64,000 nt of DNA from Sphingomonas sp. 1F27F7B (GCF_005503355.1 NZ_SCMK01000004.1:1-64000); one strand, 5' to 3'. Positions 50,789 to 62,018 are shown, numbered from the stretch's first letter. Program-made: numbers and translations. The notes: generated by a model from the letters alone, not told the origin.

Positions 50789-51965
50789 GGCTCGCCGCGC
50801 GCCGCGCCGGGAAATAGCCGAACACCACGCCGATGATCGCCGAGATCGCAAAGGCGATCACGTTGATCTGCACGTCGAACAGGAACGGCAGCGAGCCCAG
50901 CCACGACATCAGCGCCACGGCGAACTGCGCGATCAGCAGGCCGATGACGCCGCCCAGCATCGAGAGCACCACGGCCTCGACCAGGAACTGCATCAGCACT
51001 TCGCTCGCCACCGCGCCGATGGCGAGCCGGATGCCGATCTCGCGCGTCCGCTCCGTCACCGACACCAGCATGATGTTCATGATGCCGATGCCGCCGACGA
51101 TCAGGCTGATCATCGCCACCGCCGCGACGATCTGGGTGAGCAGCGTGGTGGTGCTGGTCAATGCCTGGCTGATCTGGGCCGTGTCGAAGATGTTGAAGTC
51201 GACATCCTTGCCCCCGGTGATGTTGCGGCGCTCGCGCAGAAGGTCGGTGATCGACGACTGGACCTGGGCGCTGTCATAATCGGGATCGGTGCCGACCAGC
51301 ATCAGGCGCAGGTCGGAATTGCCGGTGAAGCGGCGCTGCACCTGCTTGATCGGCATGATGATGACATCGTCCTGGTCTCCGCCAAACCCGGCCTGGCCGC
51401 GCGTCTGCAGCACGCCGATCACGTCGCACGAGATGCCGTTGACACGGATTCGTCCCCCCACCGCGCTGCCGCCGCGGAACAGGTTGGTCCGGATCGTCGT
51501 GCCGATGATGCACACCGCCTTGCCCGCCTGTTCCTCCGGCCGCGTCCAGTAGCGGCCCTCGACCAGCGGCCAGGGCTGGACCTGGAAATAGGCGTTGGTG
51601 GTGCCGTTGACCGTCGTCGACCAGTTGGCGCCGTTGTAGATCACGGTCGCGGTGGTCTGCGCCTGGGGCGCGACCGCAGTGACGCCGGCGACCTGGTCGC
51701 GGATCGCAGTGACGTCGTCCGCCTTGAAATCGGGCGGGCGCGGGCCGCCGCCGCCGCGGCCGAAGCCCTGGCCCGGACGGATCTGGAGGATGTTGGTGCC
51801 GAGCGCCGAGATCTGCTGCTGCACCGCCGCAGTGGTCGCCTTGCCGAGCGTGACCATGGTGACGACCGCCGCCACGCCGATGATGATGCCGAGCGTCGTC
51901 AGGAACGAACGCAGCTTGTGGCGCAGGATCGAACGGATCGCGAGGATGAAGGTGGTGCCGAACAT
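50757..51965 (-). CDS. MacB-type ABC permease
   Basis: The 402-residue protein has a N-terminal span (IRSILRHKLRSFLTTLGIIIG), a large periplasmic MacB domain (about 40-270) and three C-terminal spans with MISLIVGGIGIMNIMLVSVT, RTREIGIRLAIGA and FGYFPARRAASLNPIDALRHE, the FtsX/MacB signature. Unlike E. coli MacB, the ATPase is a separate gene just upstream, overlapping by one base. It is the last gene of a four-gene efflux operon. Confidence 0.93.
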   Translation of the reverse strand: MFGTTFILAIRSILRHKLRSFLTTLGIIIGVAAVVTMVTLGKATTAAVQQQISALGTNILQIRPGQGFGRGGGGPRPPDFKADDVTAIRDQVAGVTAVAPQAQTTATVIYNGANWSTTVNGTTNAYFQVQPWPLVEGRYWTRPEEQAGKAVCIIGTTIRTNLFRGGSAVGGRIRVNGISCDVIGVLQTRGQAGFGGDQDDVIIMPIKQVQRRFTGNSDLRLMLVGTDPDYDSAQVQSSITDLLRERRNITGGKDVDFNIFDTAQISQALTSTTTLLTQIVAAVAMISLIVGGIGIMNIMLVSVTERTREIGIRLAIGAVASEVLMQFLVEAVVLSMLGGVIGLLIAQFAVALMSWLGSLPFLFDVQINVIAFAISAIIGVVFGYFPARRAASLNPIDALRHE

Positions 51966-52690
51966 CAGTGCCCCACCGCCTCGCCCTGGCGATGCTGGTC
52001 TTCGATCCGCTCGACCAGCCCGTCCTTGAAATGGACGATGGTGTGCGCGAACGCCGCCATGTCAGGCTCGTGGGTGACCATCAGCACGGTGATGCCGCTG
52101 GTCTTGTTGAGATCGGTGAGCAGCTCCATGATCTCCACCGAGCGCTCCGAATCTAGATTGCCGGTAGGCTCGTCGGCGAGCAGCACATCGGGATTGGTGA
52201 CGATCGCCCTGGCGATGGCGACGCGCTGCTGCTGGCCGCCGGAGAGTTCGGCGGGGGTATGATCCCACCATTGCTTGAGCCCGACCTTGTCGAGCGCCGC
52301 CATCGCCGTCTCGCGGCGCTGCTGCTTGGCGTCGCCGCGATAGAGCAGGGGCAGCTCGACATTCTCGAGCGCGCTGGTGCGGGCGAGCAGGTTGAAGCCC
52401 TGGAAGACGAAGCCGAGATATTTGCGCCGCAGCAGCGCGCGCTGGTCGCGCTCCAGCTTCTCGACATGCACGCCCTTGAACAGGAACTCGCCGCTCGAAG
52501 GCACGTCGAGACAACCCAGGATGTTCATCGTCGTCGACTTGCCCGAGCCCGACGGCCCCATGACTGCGACGAAGTCACCGGCCTGGATGTCGAGGTCGAT
52601 GCCTTTCAGCGCCTGGAACAGCGTCGCTCCTTCGCCATAGCTCTTGGTGACTCCGCGCAGGCGGATCAGCGGCGGATCATTGTCCGCCAC
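51965..52690 (-). CDS. MacB-type ABC transporter ATPase
   Basis: The 241-residue ATPase has IRLRGVTKSYGEG, Walker A MGPSGSGKSTTMNILG, signature ELSGGQQQRVAIARAI, Walker B VLLADEPTGNLD and the switch His in MVTHEPDMA, the LolD/MacB subgroup. A GTG at 52690 is chosen as start because the beta-strand IRLRGV follows; the upstream part of the frame is low-complexity and antisense-like to the adaptor gene's Gly-rich tail. Start overlaps the macA-type stop by 14 bases. Confidence 0.93.
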   Translation of the reverse strand: MADNDPPLIRLRGVTKSYGEGATLFQALKGIDLDIQAGDFVAVMGPSGSGKSTTMNILGCLDVPSSGEFLFKGVHVEKLERDQRALLRRKYLGFVFQGFNLLARTSALENVELPLLYRGDAKQQRRETAMAALDKVGLKQWWDHTPAELSGGQQQRVAIARAIVTNPDVLLADEPTGNLDSERSVEIMELLTDLNKTSGITVLMVTHEPDMAAFAHTIVHFKDGLVERIEDQHRQGEAVGH

Positions 52691-54116
52691 GCTGGCCTCC
52701 GGCACCGCTGCCGCCCTGGCCGCTCCCGCCCTGCCGCCTTTGCCCGCCCGATCGGCGCTGGCCCGAGCTGCCATTGGCAAGCTGCCCGGTGATGACCTTG
52801 TCCCCCGGCTTCAGATTGCCGCCGGTGATCTCGGTCACCGTGCCGTCGGTGCTGCCGGTAGTGACCGGCACCTCCTGCGGCTTGCCGTCCGCGCCGAGGA
52901 TATAGACGCTCCGCTCGCCGGCACGGTCGCCGGTTGCCGTCTTCTGCTGCCCGCCGCTGCTGTTGCCGCCGCCGCGCCGCGGGCGGCTGGGAACCAGCGC
53001 GCCGGCGATGCCGCCCTTCGTGCTCGCCCCGCCAGTGCCCTGGGGAGCCGCGGCCGGCGTGAAGCGCAGCGCCGCGTTCGGCACGAGCAGCACGTTCTGG
53101 CGCGACATCGTCACGATGTCGGCAGTCGCGGTCATGCCGGGGCGCAGTTGCTCATCGGCATTGGAGACCGAGAGATCGGCGGCATAGGACACCACCTGGT
53201 TCGCCGTCGTGCTGGTGCTCGTGGTCGAGGAGCTCGCATCCTGCACCGACAGGTTGGAGCCGACCTCGACCCGGGTGATCTTCGCCGGGAAGGTCTTGCC
53301 CGGGAACGCATCGACGGTGAAGGTCGCATCCTGCCCCTGGCGGACCTGGCCCACATCGGCCTCGTCGATCGCCACTTCCAGCTTCATCTGCGACAGGTCC
53401 TGCGCGATCACGAACAGCGTCGGGGTGTTGAACGAGGCCGCGACCGTCTGGCCGGGATCGACCTGGCGCGCCAGGATCACGCCGGTCACCGGCGAGCGGA
53501 TGATCGCGCGCGTCCGCTGCGTCTGCGCCGAGGACAGTTGGGCGCGGGCCGAGGTCACATTGGCATTGGCTGCGTTCAGATTGGCCAGTGCGCGATTGCG
53601 ATCGCCGATCGCGCCGTCCATTTCCGTCTTGGCCGGCACCTTGCCGCCGGAGAGCCGGCTGACTTCCTGGAACCGCGCCAGCGTGGCGTTGTTCTGCTCC
53701 AGCGTCGCCCGCGCCTGGCCCACGGCCGCGACGTTCGCAGCAAGCGTCGCCTCGGCCTGCCTGACCTGATCGTCGAACTGGGAAGGATCGATCAGCGCCA
53801 GCGGCTGGCCGGCCGTGACTCGGTCGTTGACGTCGACCAGCACCTTCACGACCTGCCCCGATAGCTGCGAGCCGACGGTCACCTGGTTGGTCGGCGCCAG
53901 CTTGCCGGTGGCCGAAACCGTGACGGTCAGGTTGCCGCGCTCGACATCGTCGGTCGCGTATTTGACCTCGTTGCTGCTGCCTAGGAAATGCCAAAGGAGC
54001 AGGACCACCAGCAGGACGCCGAGACCGATCAGGCCCCATTTGAGCCAGCGCCGCCACCAGGGGCGCGGCGGCGTGCCCAGAAAGGCGTCGAGATTCTGGT
54101 TGGGATCAGTTGCCAT
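52677..54116 (-). CDS. MacA-type periplasmic adaptor (RND/HlyD family)
   Basis: The 479-residue protein has a membrane segment at about 26-46, lipoyl halves around VSATGKLAPTNQVTVGSQLS and RSPVTGVILARQVDPGQT, a helical hairpin between, and beta-barrel domains. It ends with a long Gly/Gln/Arg/Ser-rich low-complexity tail from about residue 445 (SSGQRRSGGQRRQGGSG), which is not usual for MacA. It should bridge the MacB-type pair to the outer-membrane factor; its start overlaps the end of the outer-membrane gene by 11 bases. Confidence 0.92.
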   Translation of the reverse strand: MATDPNQNLDAFLGTPPRPWWRRWLKWGLIGLGVLLVVLLLWHFLGSSNEVKYATDDVERGNLTVTVSATGKLAPTNQVTVGSQLSGQVVKVLVDVNDRVTAGQPLALIDPSQFDDQVRQAEATLAANVAAVGQARATLEQNNATLARFQEVSRLSGGKVPAKTEMDGAIGDRNRALANLNAANANVTSARAQLSSAQTQRTRAIIRSPVTGVILARQVDPGQTVAASFNTPTLFVIAQDLSQMKLEVAIDEADVGQVRQGQDATFTVDAFPGKTFPAKITRVEVGSNLSVQDASSSTTSTSTTANQVVSYAADLSVSNADEQLRPGMTATADIVTMSRQNVLLVPNAALRFTPAAAPQGTGGASTKGGIAGALVPSRPRRGGGNSSGGQQKTATGDRAGERSVYILGADGKPQEVPVTTGSTDGTVTEITGGNLKPGDKVITGQLANGSSGQRRSGGQRRQGGSGQGGSGAGGQRGGQ

Positions 54117-55581
54117 TCGCGATGCCGCCTGTCGTGGGAACGGTGGGGGTGGTGCTCGCGTCCCAGCCGCCGCCCAGCGCCTGGTAGAGCTGGATCAGCG
54201 CCGTCGCTTCGTCAGACCGCGCCGAGACAACGCCGTTCCGCGCAGAGATCAGCGCGGATTCGGCCTGGTTGAGCGTGGTGAAATCGGTGAGGCCCGAGCG
54301 ATATTGCATGCGCGCCAGCAGCGCCTGATTGCTCGACGCTTCCAGCGCGACCGCGAATTCCTGCTGCCGGCGCTGCGCGGTCTGCAGCGCGACGATCGCG
54401 TTCTCGATATCCTCGAGGCTGGTCAGCACGGTCGACTTATAGGCGAGGAACGCACCGTCCGCGGCGGCTTCGGCCGAACGGACCTGGCTGGCGCGGCGGC
54501 CGCCGTCGAAGAGCGTCTGGGCGATGTTGGCGAAGAGGCGGCCGGTGATCACGTCGAAGATCGAAGCGAGCGCGGTGCTGCCTGCATCGATGCTGCCGCC
54601 GATCGACAGCTGGGGATAGAGCTGCGCGGCGGCGACGCCGATGTTCGCGGTGGCGGCGGCGAGATTGCGCTCGGCCGCGCGCACGTCCGGCCGCTGGCGC
54701 AGCGTGTCGGCCGGGATGCCGGCAGCGACGCTCGCGGGCCCCGTGGGAATCGGCTTGACCGCTTCCATCTCGGCCTTGAGCGCGCCCGGCGCCTGGCCGG
54801 TCAGCACGCCCAGGCGCGAGACATAGCTGTTGTAGCTCGCTTCCAGCGTCGGGATCGACGCGGCGAGCTGCGCCCGGCTCGCCCGCGCCTGTTCCTGGTC
54901 GAGCGAGGAGACGAGACCCGCCTGCAGGCGCCAGCCGGCGATCTGGAGGTTGTCGTCCGCGATCCTCAGGCTGTCGCGCGCATTGGCGATCTGCGCCTGC
55001 GCCACCCGCGCCAGCACATAGTTGCGCGCCGTCTCGGCCTCCGCGGAGATCAGCACGGTCGCAAGATCATATCCGCTGGCCGCATAGGACGCCCGCGCTC
55101 CTTCCACTCCGCGGCGCACCCCGCCGAACAGGTCGACCTGATAATTCGCATCGGCGCCGAGCGAGAAGCTAGTCGAGCCGCCCTGCGAGAAGCTCGTCAC
55201 CGTGCCGTCGGGCAGCGTCGTGGTGCTGGCGCCGCCGCGCAATGGCTCGCTGCGCGACACGCCGCCCGAGACGCTGAGGCTGGGGAACAGGCTGGCGCGC
55301 TGCTGGACGAGCGATTCGCGTGCCTGGCGCAGCCGCGTGGCGGCCTGGGCCACGTCCAGATTCGCCGCCTGGGCACGCTGCACCAGGTTGGTCAGCATCG
55401 GATCGTCGAACCGGGTCCACCATTGGCTCAGGTCTTCCCGGGACTTCTGCTCGGCGGAGACCGACCAGCTGTCCGGCACGCCCAGCTCGGACGCGGGGCG
55501 CGGATGATAGTCCGGACCCGCCGCACAGGCGGACAACGACAAGGCAAGCGGGATGCTCAGGGTCAGCGGACGATTGGCCAT
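54106..55581 (-). CDS. NodT-type outer-membrane efflux lipoprotein
   Basis: The 491-residue protein has a lipoprotein signal (LSIPLALSLSACAAG, lipobox LSAC) followed by PDYHPRPASELGVPDSW and two TolC/OEP repeats with LDVAQAATRLRQARESLVQQ and RSGLTDFTTLNQAESALISA, the NodT subfamily. It is the first gene of the operon outer-membrane factor, adaptor, ATPase, permease, a complete tripartite efflux pump for macrolide-like compounds or peptides. Confidence 0.94.
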   Translation of the reverse strand: MANRPLTLSIPLALSLSACAAGPDYHPRPASELGVPDSWSVSAEQKSREDLSQWWTRFDDPMLTNLVQRAQAANLDVAQAATRLRQARESLVQQRASLFPSLSVSGGVSRSEPLRGGASTTTLPDGTVTSFSQGGSTSFSLGADANYQVDLFGGVRRGVEGARASYAASGYDLATVLISAEAETARNYVLARVAQAQIANARDSLRIADDNLQIAGWRLQAGLVSSLDQEQARASRAQLAASIPTLEASYNSYVSRLGVLTGQAPGALKAEMEAVKPIPTGPASVAAGIPADTLRQRPDVRAAERNLAAATANIGVAAAQLYPQLSIGGSIDAGSTALASIFDVITGRLFANIAQTLFDGGRRASQVRSAEAAADGAFLAYKSTVLTSLEDIENAIVALQTAQRRQQEFAVALEASSNQALLARMQYRSGLTDFTTLNQAESALISARNGVVSARSDEATALIQLYQALGGGWDASTTPTVPTTGGIANGN

Positions 55582-55739
55582 GTCACTCTAGATGTTTCCG
55601 AAGCCGTTTCGGTTCCAGAAGAATATTGTCGCAACCTGTCGTGGTCCATGCCGGATCATGCGGAGAAACATATTCTGCGCTTGGCGCGGCGCGCGCGCTT
55701 GGGCAGAGAGGCCCCCGATAAGATTAGGAGCCCGTAGCG

Positions 55740-57679
<1,940 letters not shown>

Positions 57680-57683
<4 letters not shown>

Positions 57684-58183
57684 GCGAGGATCGCATCCGG
57701 ATCGTCGAGGGGGACATCACTCGCCTCAACGTGGATGCGATCGTCAACGCGGCGAAGAACTCGCTGCTCGGCGGCGGCGGCGTGGACGGGGCCATCCACC
57801 GCGCCGCCGGGCCGGAGCTGCTCGCCGAGTGCCGCACGCTGGGGGGCTGCGCGACCGGGGACGCCAAGCTGACCCGCGGCTATCGGCTGCCCGCCGCCTA
57901 TGTGATCCACACCGTCGGCCCGGTCTGGCGGGGCGGCGGCGAAGGCGAGCCCGCGCTGCTCGCCAGCTGCTATCGCCGCTGCTTCGAGATCGCCCGCACC
58001 AACGGCTTGCGCACGCTCGCCTTCCCGGCGATCAGCTGCGGCGTCTATGGCTATCCGATCGAGCCCGCGACCAGGATAGCGATGGCCGAGGCCCGCAGGG
58101 CGCTGGCCGGGGACCCCGAACTCGAGGTGATCTTCGCCACCTTCGGCGCCGAGACCACCGCCGCCTACAAACACGAATTATGA
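57680..58183 (+). CDS. Macrodomain protein, O-acetyl-ADP-ribose deacetylase-like
   Basis: The 167-residue protein is a single macrodomain of the YmdB/MacroD type: [56 protein letters not shown] and [17 protein letters not shown] form the ADP-ribose pocket. These enzymes hydrolyse O-acetyl-ADP-ribose, the by-product of sirtuin deacetylation, to acetate and ADP-ribose, or remove ADP-ribose from proteins. The ATG overlaps the acs stop, so both are made together. Confidence 0.93.
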
Positions 58184-58254
58184 CCCGAATCCCGTTGCGA
58201 GTGTAACTACCCGGCGTTACACTTCGCTAATACAGTTCTTTCGGGGGTACACAG

Positions 58255-60291
58255 ATGAATATCCGCAACATGGTGCGTCTCACCGCCGGCGTGGCGCTGC
58301 TCGCCGTTTCGCCGGCGATGGCGCAGACTGCCAAGCCGACGCCGCGCTATGGCAGCTTCGGCGTCGACCTGACCGCGCAGAAGCCGAGCGTGAAGCCCGG
58401 TGACGACTTCTGGATGTACGCCAATGGCGGCTGGAACGACCGCGTCGAGATCGCCGCCGACCGCGCCTCGGCCGGCTTCGGCACCCTGCTTTCGATCGAA
58501 GCCGAAGCGAACGTCCGCGCGATCCTCGACGACATGGCCAAGAACCCGTCGGCCTATGGCGCCAGCGGCAAGCAGGTCGGCGACTTCTATGCCAGCTGGA
58601 TGGACGAGGCCGGCATCGAGAAGCTCGGCACCGCGCCGCTCAAGCCCTATCTCGCCAGGATCGACGGCGTGAAGGACCTCGACGCGCTGCAGGTGCTGTT
58701 CGCGACCGTCGGCTATGCCTCGCCGGTCGAACTGGGGATCATCCCCGACCTTGCCGACCCGACGCATTACACTGCGGTGACCGGCCAGGCCGGCCTGGGC
58801 ATGCCCCGCGACTATTATCTGCTGGAAGGCGCCAAGTACGACGCGTTCCGCACCGCCTATCGCGCCTATGTCCAGAAGATCCAGGAACTGGCGGGCATCC
58901 CGAACGCCGCGGCCAAGGCCGATGCGATCGTCGCGCTCGAGACGGCGATGGCCAAGGTCCAGTGGTCGCCGGCCGAAAGCCGCGACATCGCCAAGCTCAA
59001 CGATCCGCAGACGCTCGCCGGGCTCAAGGCCAAGGCGCCGGACTTCAACTGGGCGCTGATGCTCAAGACCGCCGGCCTGGAAAGCTCGCCCAAGGTGCTG
59101 ATGACGCAGAACACTGCCGTCACCGCGCTCGGCAAGCTGATGGTCGCCACCCCGCTCCAGGCGTGGAAGGACTATCTCGCCTATCGCTTCGTCAGCGATC
59201 ACGCGCAGTTCCTGCCCAAGGCCTTCGACGACACGCGCTTCGGCTTCTATTCGCAGACCCTTTCCGGCGTGAAGGTGCAGCGCGAGCGCTGGAAGCGCGG
59301 CGTGCAGCTGGTCAACGGCGCGCTGGGCGAAGCAGTCGGTGCGATCTACGTCTCGAAATATTATCCGCCGGCCTCCGAGAAGCAGATGGCGGAGCTGATC
59401 GAGAATCTCCGCGGCGCCTATAAGGACCGCATCACCGCCTCGACCTGGATGGACGAGGCGACCAAGCAGAAGGCGCTGACCAAGCTGGCCGCCTTCGAGC
59501 CGCGCATCGGCCACCCCGACAAATATATCGATTACTCGTCGTTCAAGGTGGAGCGCGGCGACCTGCTCGGCAATGCGATGCGCGCCGGCGAGTTCGAGCA
59601 TCAGCTCGAGCTGTCGCGTTTCCCCAAGCCGGTCGACCGCACGCTGTGGAACATGACGCCGCAGACGGTGAACGCCTATTACAACCCGCTGTCCAACCAG
59701 ATCACTTTCCCGGCCGCGATCCTGCAGCCGCCCTTTTTCGATCCCAATGCCGATCCGGCGGTGAACTATGGCGCGATCGGCGCGATCATCGGCCATGAGA
59801 TGGGCCATGGCTTCGACGACCAGGGCAGCCAGTTCGGCCCGACCGGCAAGTTCGAGAACTGGTGGACCGACGGCGCCAAGAAGGCGTTCGGCGAGCGCAC
59901 CGCCGCGCTTGTCGCCCAGTATGACGGCTATGAGGCCGTTCCCGGCACCAAGGTGCAGGGCAAGCTGACGCTGGGCGAGAATATCGGCGACCTGGGTGGC
60001 GTGGAGGCGGCCTATGGCGCGTTCCAGAAGTACCAGGCCGAGCATGGCAAGGCGCCGGTGATCGGCGGCCTGACCGGCGACCAGCGCTTCTTCCTCGCCT
60101 ATGCCCAGGCCTGGCAGACCAAGCTGCGCGAGGACACCGCCCGCCAGCTGGCGCTGACCGATCCGCATTCGCCGGCCATGTTCCGTGTCAACGGCATCGT
60201 CCGCAACGTCGATGCCTGGTACAAGGCGTTCAACATCCAGCCGAACGACAAGCTCTACCTCGCACCCGCGCAGCGCGTGCACATCTGGTAA
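58255..60291 (+). CDS. pepO: M13-family zinc metalloendopeptidase (PepO-like)
   Basis: The 678-residue exported protein has a signal peptide (to AMAQ, residue 23), an N-terminal M13 domain with KPSVKPGDDFWMYANGGW, and a C-terminal peptidase with GHEMGHGFDDQGSQFG holding His514, Glu515 and His518, and LGENIGDLGGVEAAYGAF with the third zinc ligand Glu. It ends RVHIW, where neprilysin relatives end CxxW, so the terminal Cys is absent. It should cleave small peptides in the periplasm. A terminator follows. Confidence 0.95.
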   Translation: MNIRNMVRLTAGVALLAVSPAMAQTAKPTPRYGSFGVDLTAQKPSVKPGDDFWMYANGGWNDRVEIAADRASAGFGTLLSIEAEANVRAILDDMAKNPSAYGASGKQVGDFYASWMDEAGIEKLGTAPLKPYLARIDGVKDLDALQVLFATVGYASPVELGIIPDLADPTHYTAVTGQAGLGMPRDYYLLEGAKYDAFRTAYRAYVQKIQELAGIPNAAAKADAIVALETAMAKVQWSPAESRDIAKLNDPQTLAGLKAKAPDFNWALMLKTAGLESSPKVLMTQNTAVTALGKLMVATPLQAWKDYLAYRFVSDHAQFLPKAFDDTRFGFYSQTLSGVKVQRERWKRGVQLVNGALGEAVGAIYVSKYYPPASEKQMAELIENLRGAYKDRITASTWMDEATKQKALTKLAAFEPRIGHPDKYIDYSSFKVERGDLLGNAMRAGEFEHQLELSRFPKPVDRTLWNMTPQTVNAYYNPLSNQITFPAAILQPPFFDPNADPAVNYGAIGAIIGHEMGHGFDDQGSQFGPTGKFENWWTDGAKKAFGERTAALVAQYDGYEAVPGTKVQGKLTLGENIGDLGGVEAAYGAFQKYQAEHGKAPVIGGLTGDQRFFLAYAQAWQTKLREDTARQLALTDPHSPAMFRVNGIVRNVDAWYKAFNIQPNDKLYLAPAQRVHIW

Positions 60292-60315
60292 GCCTTTCGC
60301 CTCGCGCGATACGAT

Positions 60316-60349
60316 GCGGCCCGGCAGCGATGCCGGGCCGCTTTCGTTT
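60316..60349 (+). terminator. Rho-independent terminator after the M13 peptidase gene
   Basis: A perfect 11-bp GC-rich stem GCGGCCCGGCA / TGCCGGGCCGC with a 4-base GCGA loop is followed by TTTCGTTT, 25 bases after the stop codon. Confidence 0.88.
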
Positions 60350-60517
60350 CCTGCGCCGCGCCTTCGGCGACTGGGGCAAAAGTCGCGAAGGTCGTGCACG
60401 GGCGCGATCCTATTTCTCGAACGGCTTCAGGGAGCGACCGGACAATGCACCCGCCCGGCCGCCAATCAGACGAAATCCTGCATTGCAACCGCATGGCCGG
60501 GCGCGGCAAAGGGGCGC

Positions 60518-61189
60518 ATGACCCCACGCGAACTCATCGACACTGCGATCGTCCCCGGCGGGGGCGAGGCGCTGCGGCTGTTCCGCCGCGGGCGCGACTT
60601 CATGATCGTGCTGGATCGCAACGAGCTGATGTCGAGCCGGATGAGCGGCTCGGAGGAAGCGCTGGCGGTGATGAGCTGCGAGCGGCTCGACAATTCGGCG
60701 CCGCATCTGCTGATCGGCGGATATGGCATGGGCTTCACCTTGCGCGCGGCCCAGGCGGCGCTGGGTCCGGACGCGCAGCTGACCGTCGCCGAGCTGGTGC
60801 CCGAGATCATCGCATGGGCGAAGGGGCCGATGGCCGAGCTGGCCGCGGGCTGCCTCGACGATCCCCGCGTCGCGGTCGTGCTGGACGACGTCGCGGCAGT
60901 CATCGGCCGGGCGCGCGCGACCTATGACGCGATCCTGCTCGATGTCGACAACGGTCCAGACGGGCTGACCCGTGACGCCAACGACCGGCTCTATTCGCCG
61001 CGCGGGCTGCAGAAGCAATGGGAGGCGCTCAAGCCGGGCGGCATTCTCGCCGTCTGGTCCGCCGCGCCCGACAACGCCTTTGCCCGCCGGCTGAAGGATA
61101 CCGGATTCCAGGTCGAGGAAGTCGCAGTGCGCGCGCGCAGCAACGGCAAGGGCCCGCGCCACGTGATCTGGTTCGGGCGGAAGCGGTAG
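60518..61189 (+). CDS. Spermidine-synthase-like methyltransferase-fold protein
   Basis: The 223-residue protein has HLLIGGYGMGFTLRAAQAAL (nucleotide-binding glycine motif), LTVAELVPEIIAWAKGPMAEL, DAILLDVDNGPDG and RLYSPRGLQKQWEALKPGGILAVWSA in truncated form, as in spermidine/spermine synthase-like proteins. It lacks the N-terminal beta-domain of true spermidine synthases, which have about 280-300 residues, so the activity is uncertain. The ATG starts the conserved frame; the open frame extends upstream without family features. Confidence 0.8.
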   Translation: MTPRELIDTAIVPGGGEALRLFRRGRDFMIVLDRNELMSSRMSGSEEALAVMSCERLDNSAPHLLIGGYGMGFTLRAAQAALGPDAQLTVAELVPEIIAWAKGPMAELAAGCLDDPRVAVVLDDVAAVIGRARATYDAILLDVDNGPDGLTRDANDRLYSPRGLQKQWEALKPGGILAVWSAAPDNAFARRLKDTGFQVEEVAVRARSNGKGPRHVIWFGRKR

Positions 61190-61200
61190 GCGTCCATTGA

Positions 61201-61251
61201 ATCCTCCCCCGCCAGGGGGAGGTGGCGCGCGCAGCGCGACGGAGGGGGCGG
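61201..61251. repeat. Inverted repeat arm, left of the DUF559 gene
   Basis: ATCCTCCCCCGCCAGGGGGA and the following GGTGGCGCGCGCAGCGCGAC segment form two small palindromes. The whole about 50-base unit returns inverted at 61638-61691 with only a few differences. Such units are common between sphingomonad genes. Confidence 0.85.
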
Positions 61252-61258
61252 ACGGCGA

Positions 61259-61632
61259 TCAGCCTGCGAAGGCCTCCCGACGCCTGACTGCGACGGCCAG
61301 TATCTGGCTGACGACGCCTTCGAGATTGCCCAGCACTTCGCTTGCGGGATAGCGCAGCACTTTCACCCCTTGCTCCGCTAGCCAGGCATCGCGGGTGGCG
61401 TCGCGCGCGGGGCGGTCGCCGCGCGCATGCGCTTCGCCATCCACTTCGATCGCAAGCATCGCGGGCGCGCAATAGAAGTCGAGGACATAGGGGCCGGCCG
61501 CATGCTGCTTGCGAAAGCGCGGCCATGCGGGTTCTTGCGCAGCGCGAGCCAGAGGCCGATTTCGGGAGGCGTCATCCGTTCGCGCAGATGCTTGGCGTTA
61601 CGCCTGCCGTCCCGTGATCCTTCCAGGCGCAT
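61259..61632 (-). pseudogene. DUF559 nuclease-like gene, frameshifted
   Basis: On the minus strand the first frame reads RNAKHLRERMTPPEIGLWLA then leaves family sequence after ..NPHGRAF; the family sequence continues in the next frame as RFRKQHAAGPYVLDFYCAPA, then AIEVDGEAHARGDRPARDA and LRYPASEVLGNL. Together they make a DUF559 (Vsr-like restriction-nuclease fold) protein of about 120 residues. A single missing base near 61525 explains the break. It may be a real mutation or a sequencing error. The gene is framed by inverted repeats, as if mobilised as a unit. Confidence 0.85.
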
Positions 61633-61637
61633 CGCTT

Positions 61638-61691
61638 ACCTCCCCCTCCGTCGCGCTTGCGCGCGCCACCTCCCCCTTGCGGGGGAGGATA
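61638..61691. repeat. Inverted repeat arm, right of the DUF559 gene
   Basis: CCTCCCCCTCCGTCGCGCTT.. continues to CCCTTGCGGGGGAGGAT. Reverse-complemented it matches 61201-61251 nearly base for base, including the internal palindromes. The arms therefore enclose the DUF559 gene in opposite orientation. Confidence 0.85.
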
Positions 61692-61832
61692 GAAAAAGGC
61701 GCCGCCGCTGGGAATATGATTGCACATTCCGCAACCGGCACCCCAATTCATTGCAGTTGCGGCAAATGCATCTTCAACCCATTTCCCGTCATGTTGCGTT
61801 GCAGCAAAGCATGCACGAATGAGGGTTTCACG

Positions 61833-61943
61833 ATGTTCTCGCTTATCTCGCTCTTCCTTGCCGCTCGCCGCGAAGTCACGCTGCCGGCCACGGCGCCGCG
61901 CGCTGCCGCCGACGCGCAGGTCGAGCTGCGCCTCGCCGCCTGA
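61833..61943 (+). CDS. Very small ORF (36 residues) with terminator
   Basis: The frame starts MFSLISLFLAARREV and ends AQVELRLAA. GAGGG lies 8 bases before the ATG, and a strong terminator starts 22 bases after the stop, so it has the complete signals of a transcription unit. The first 10 residues are hydrophobic, the rest Ala/Arg/Val-rich. I recognise no family. It could be a real small protein or a chance ORF within a short RNA. Confidence 0.4.
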   Translation: MFSLISLFLAARREVTLPATAPRAAADAQVELRLAA

Positions 61944-61965
61944 TCCGGCGACACCGCCAGACGCA

Positions 61966-61995
61966 AAAAGGGGGAGCGGCGACGCTCCCCCTTTT
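61966..61995. terminator. Bidirectional rho-independent terminator
   Basis: GGGGGAGCG pairs with CGCTCCCCC around a GCGA loop, extended by AAAA on one side and TTTT on the other, which gives a T-tract in both directions. It serves the small ORF on the plus strand and the peptide transporter gene on the minus strand. Confidence 0.92.
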
Positions 61996-62018
61996 CGTTT
62001 GCGCGGAAGGCGCAGCGG

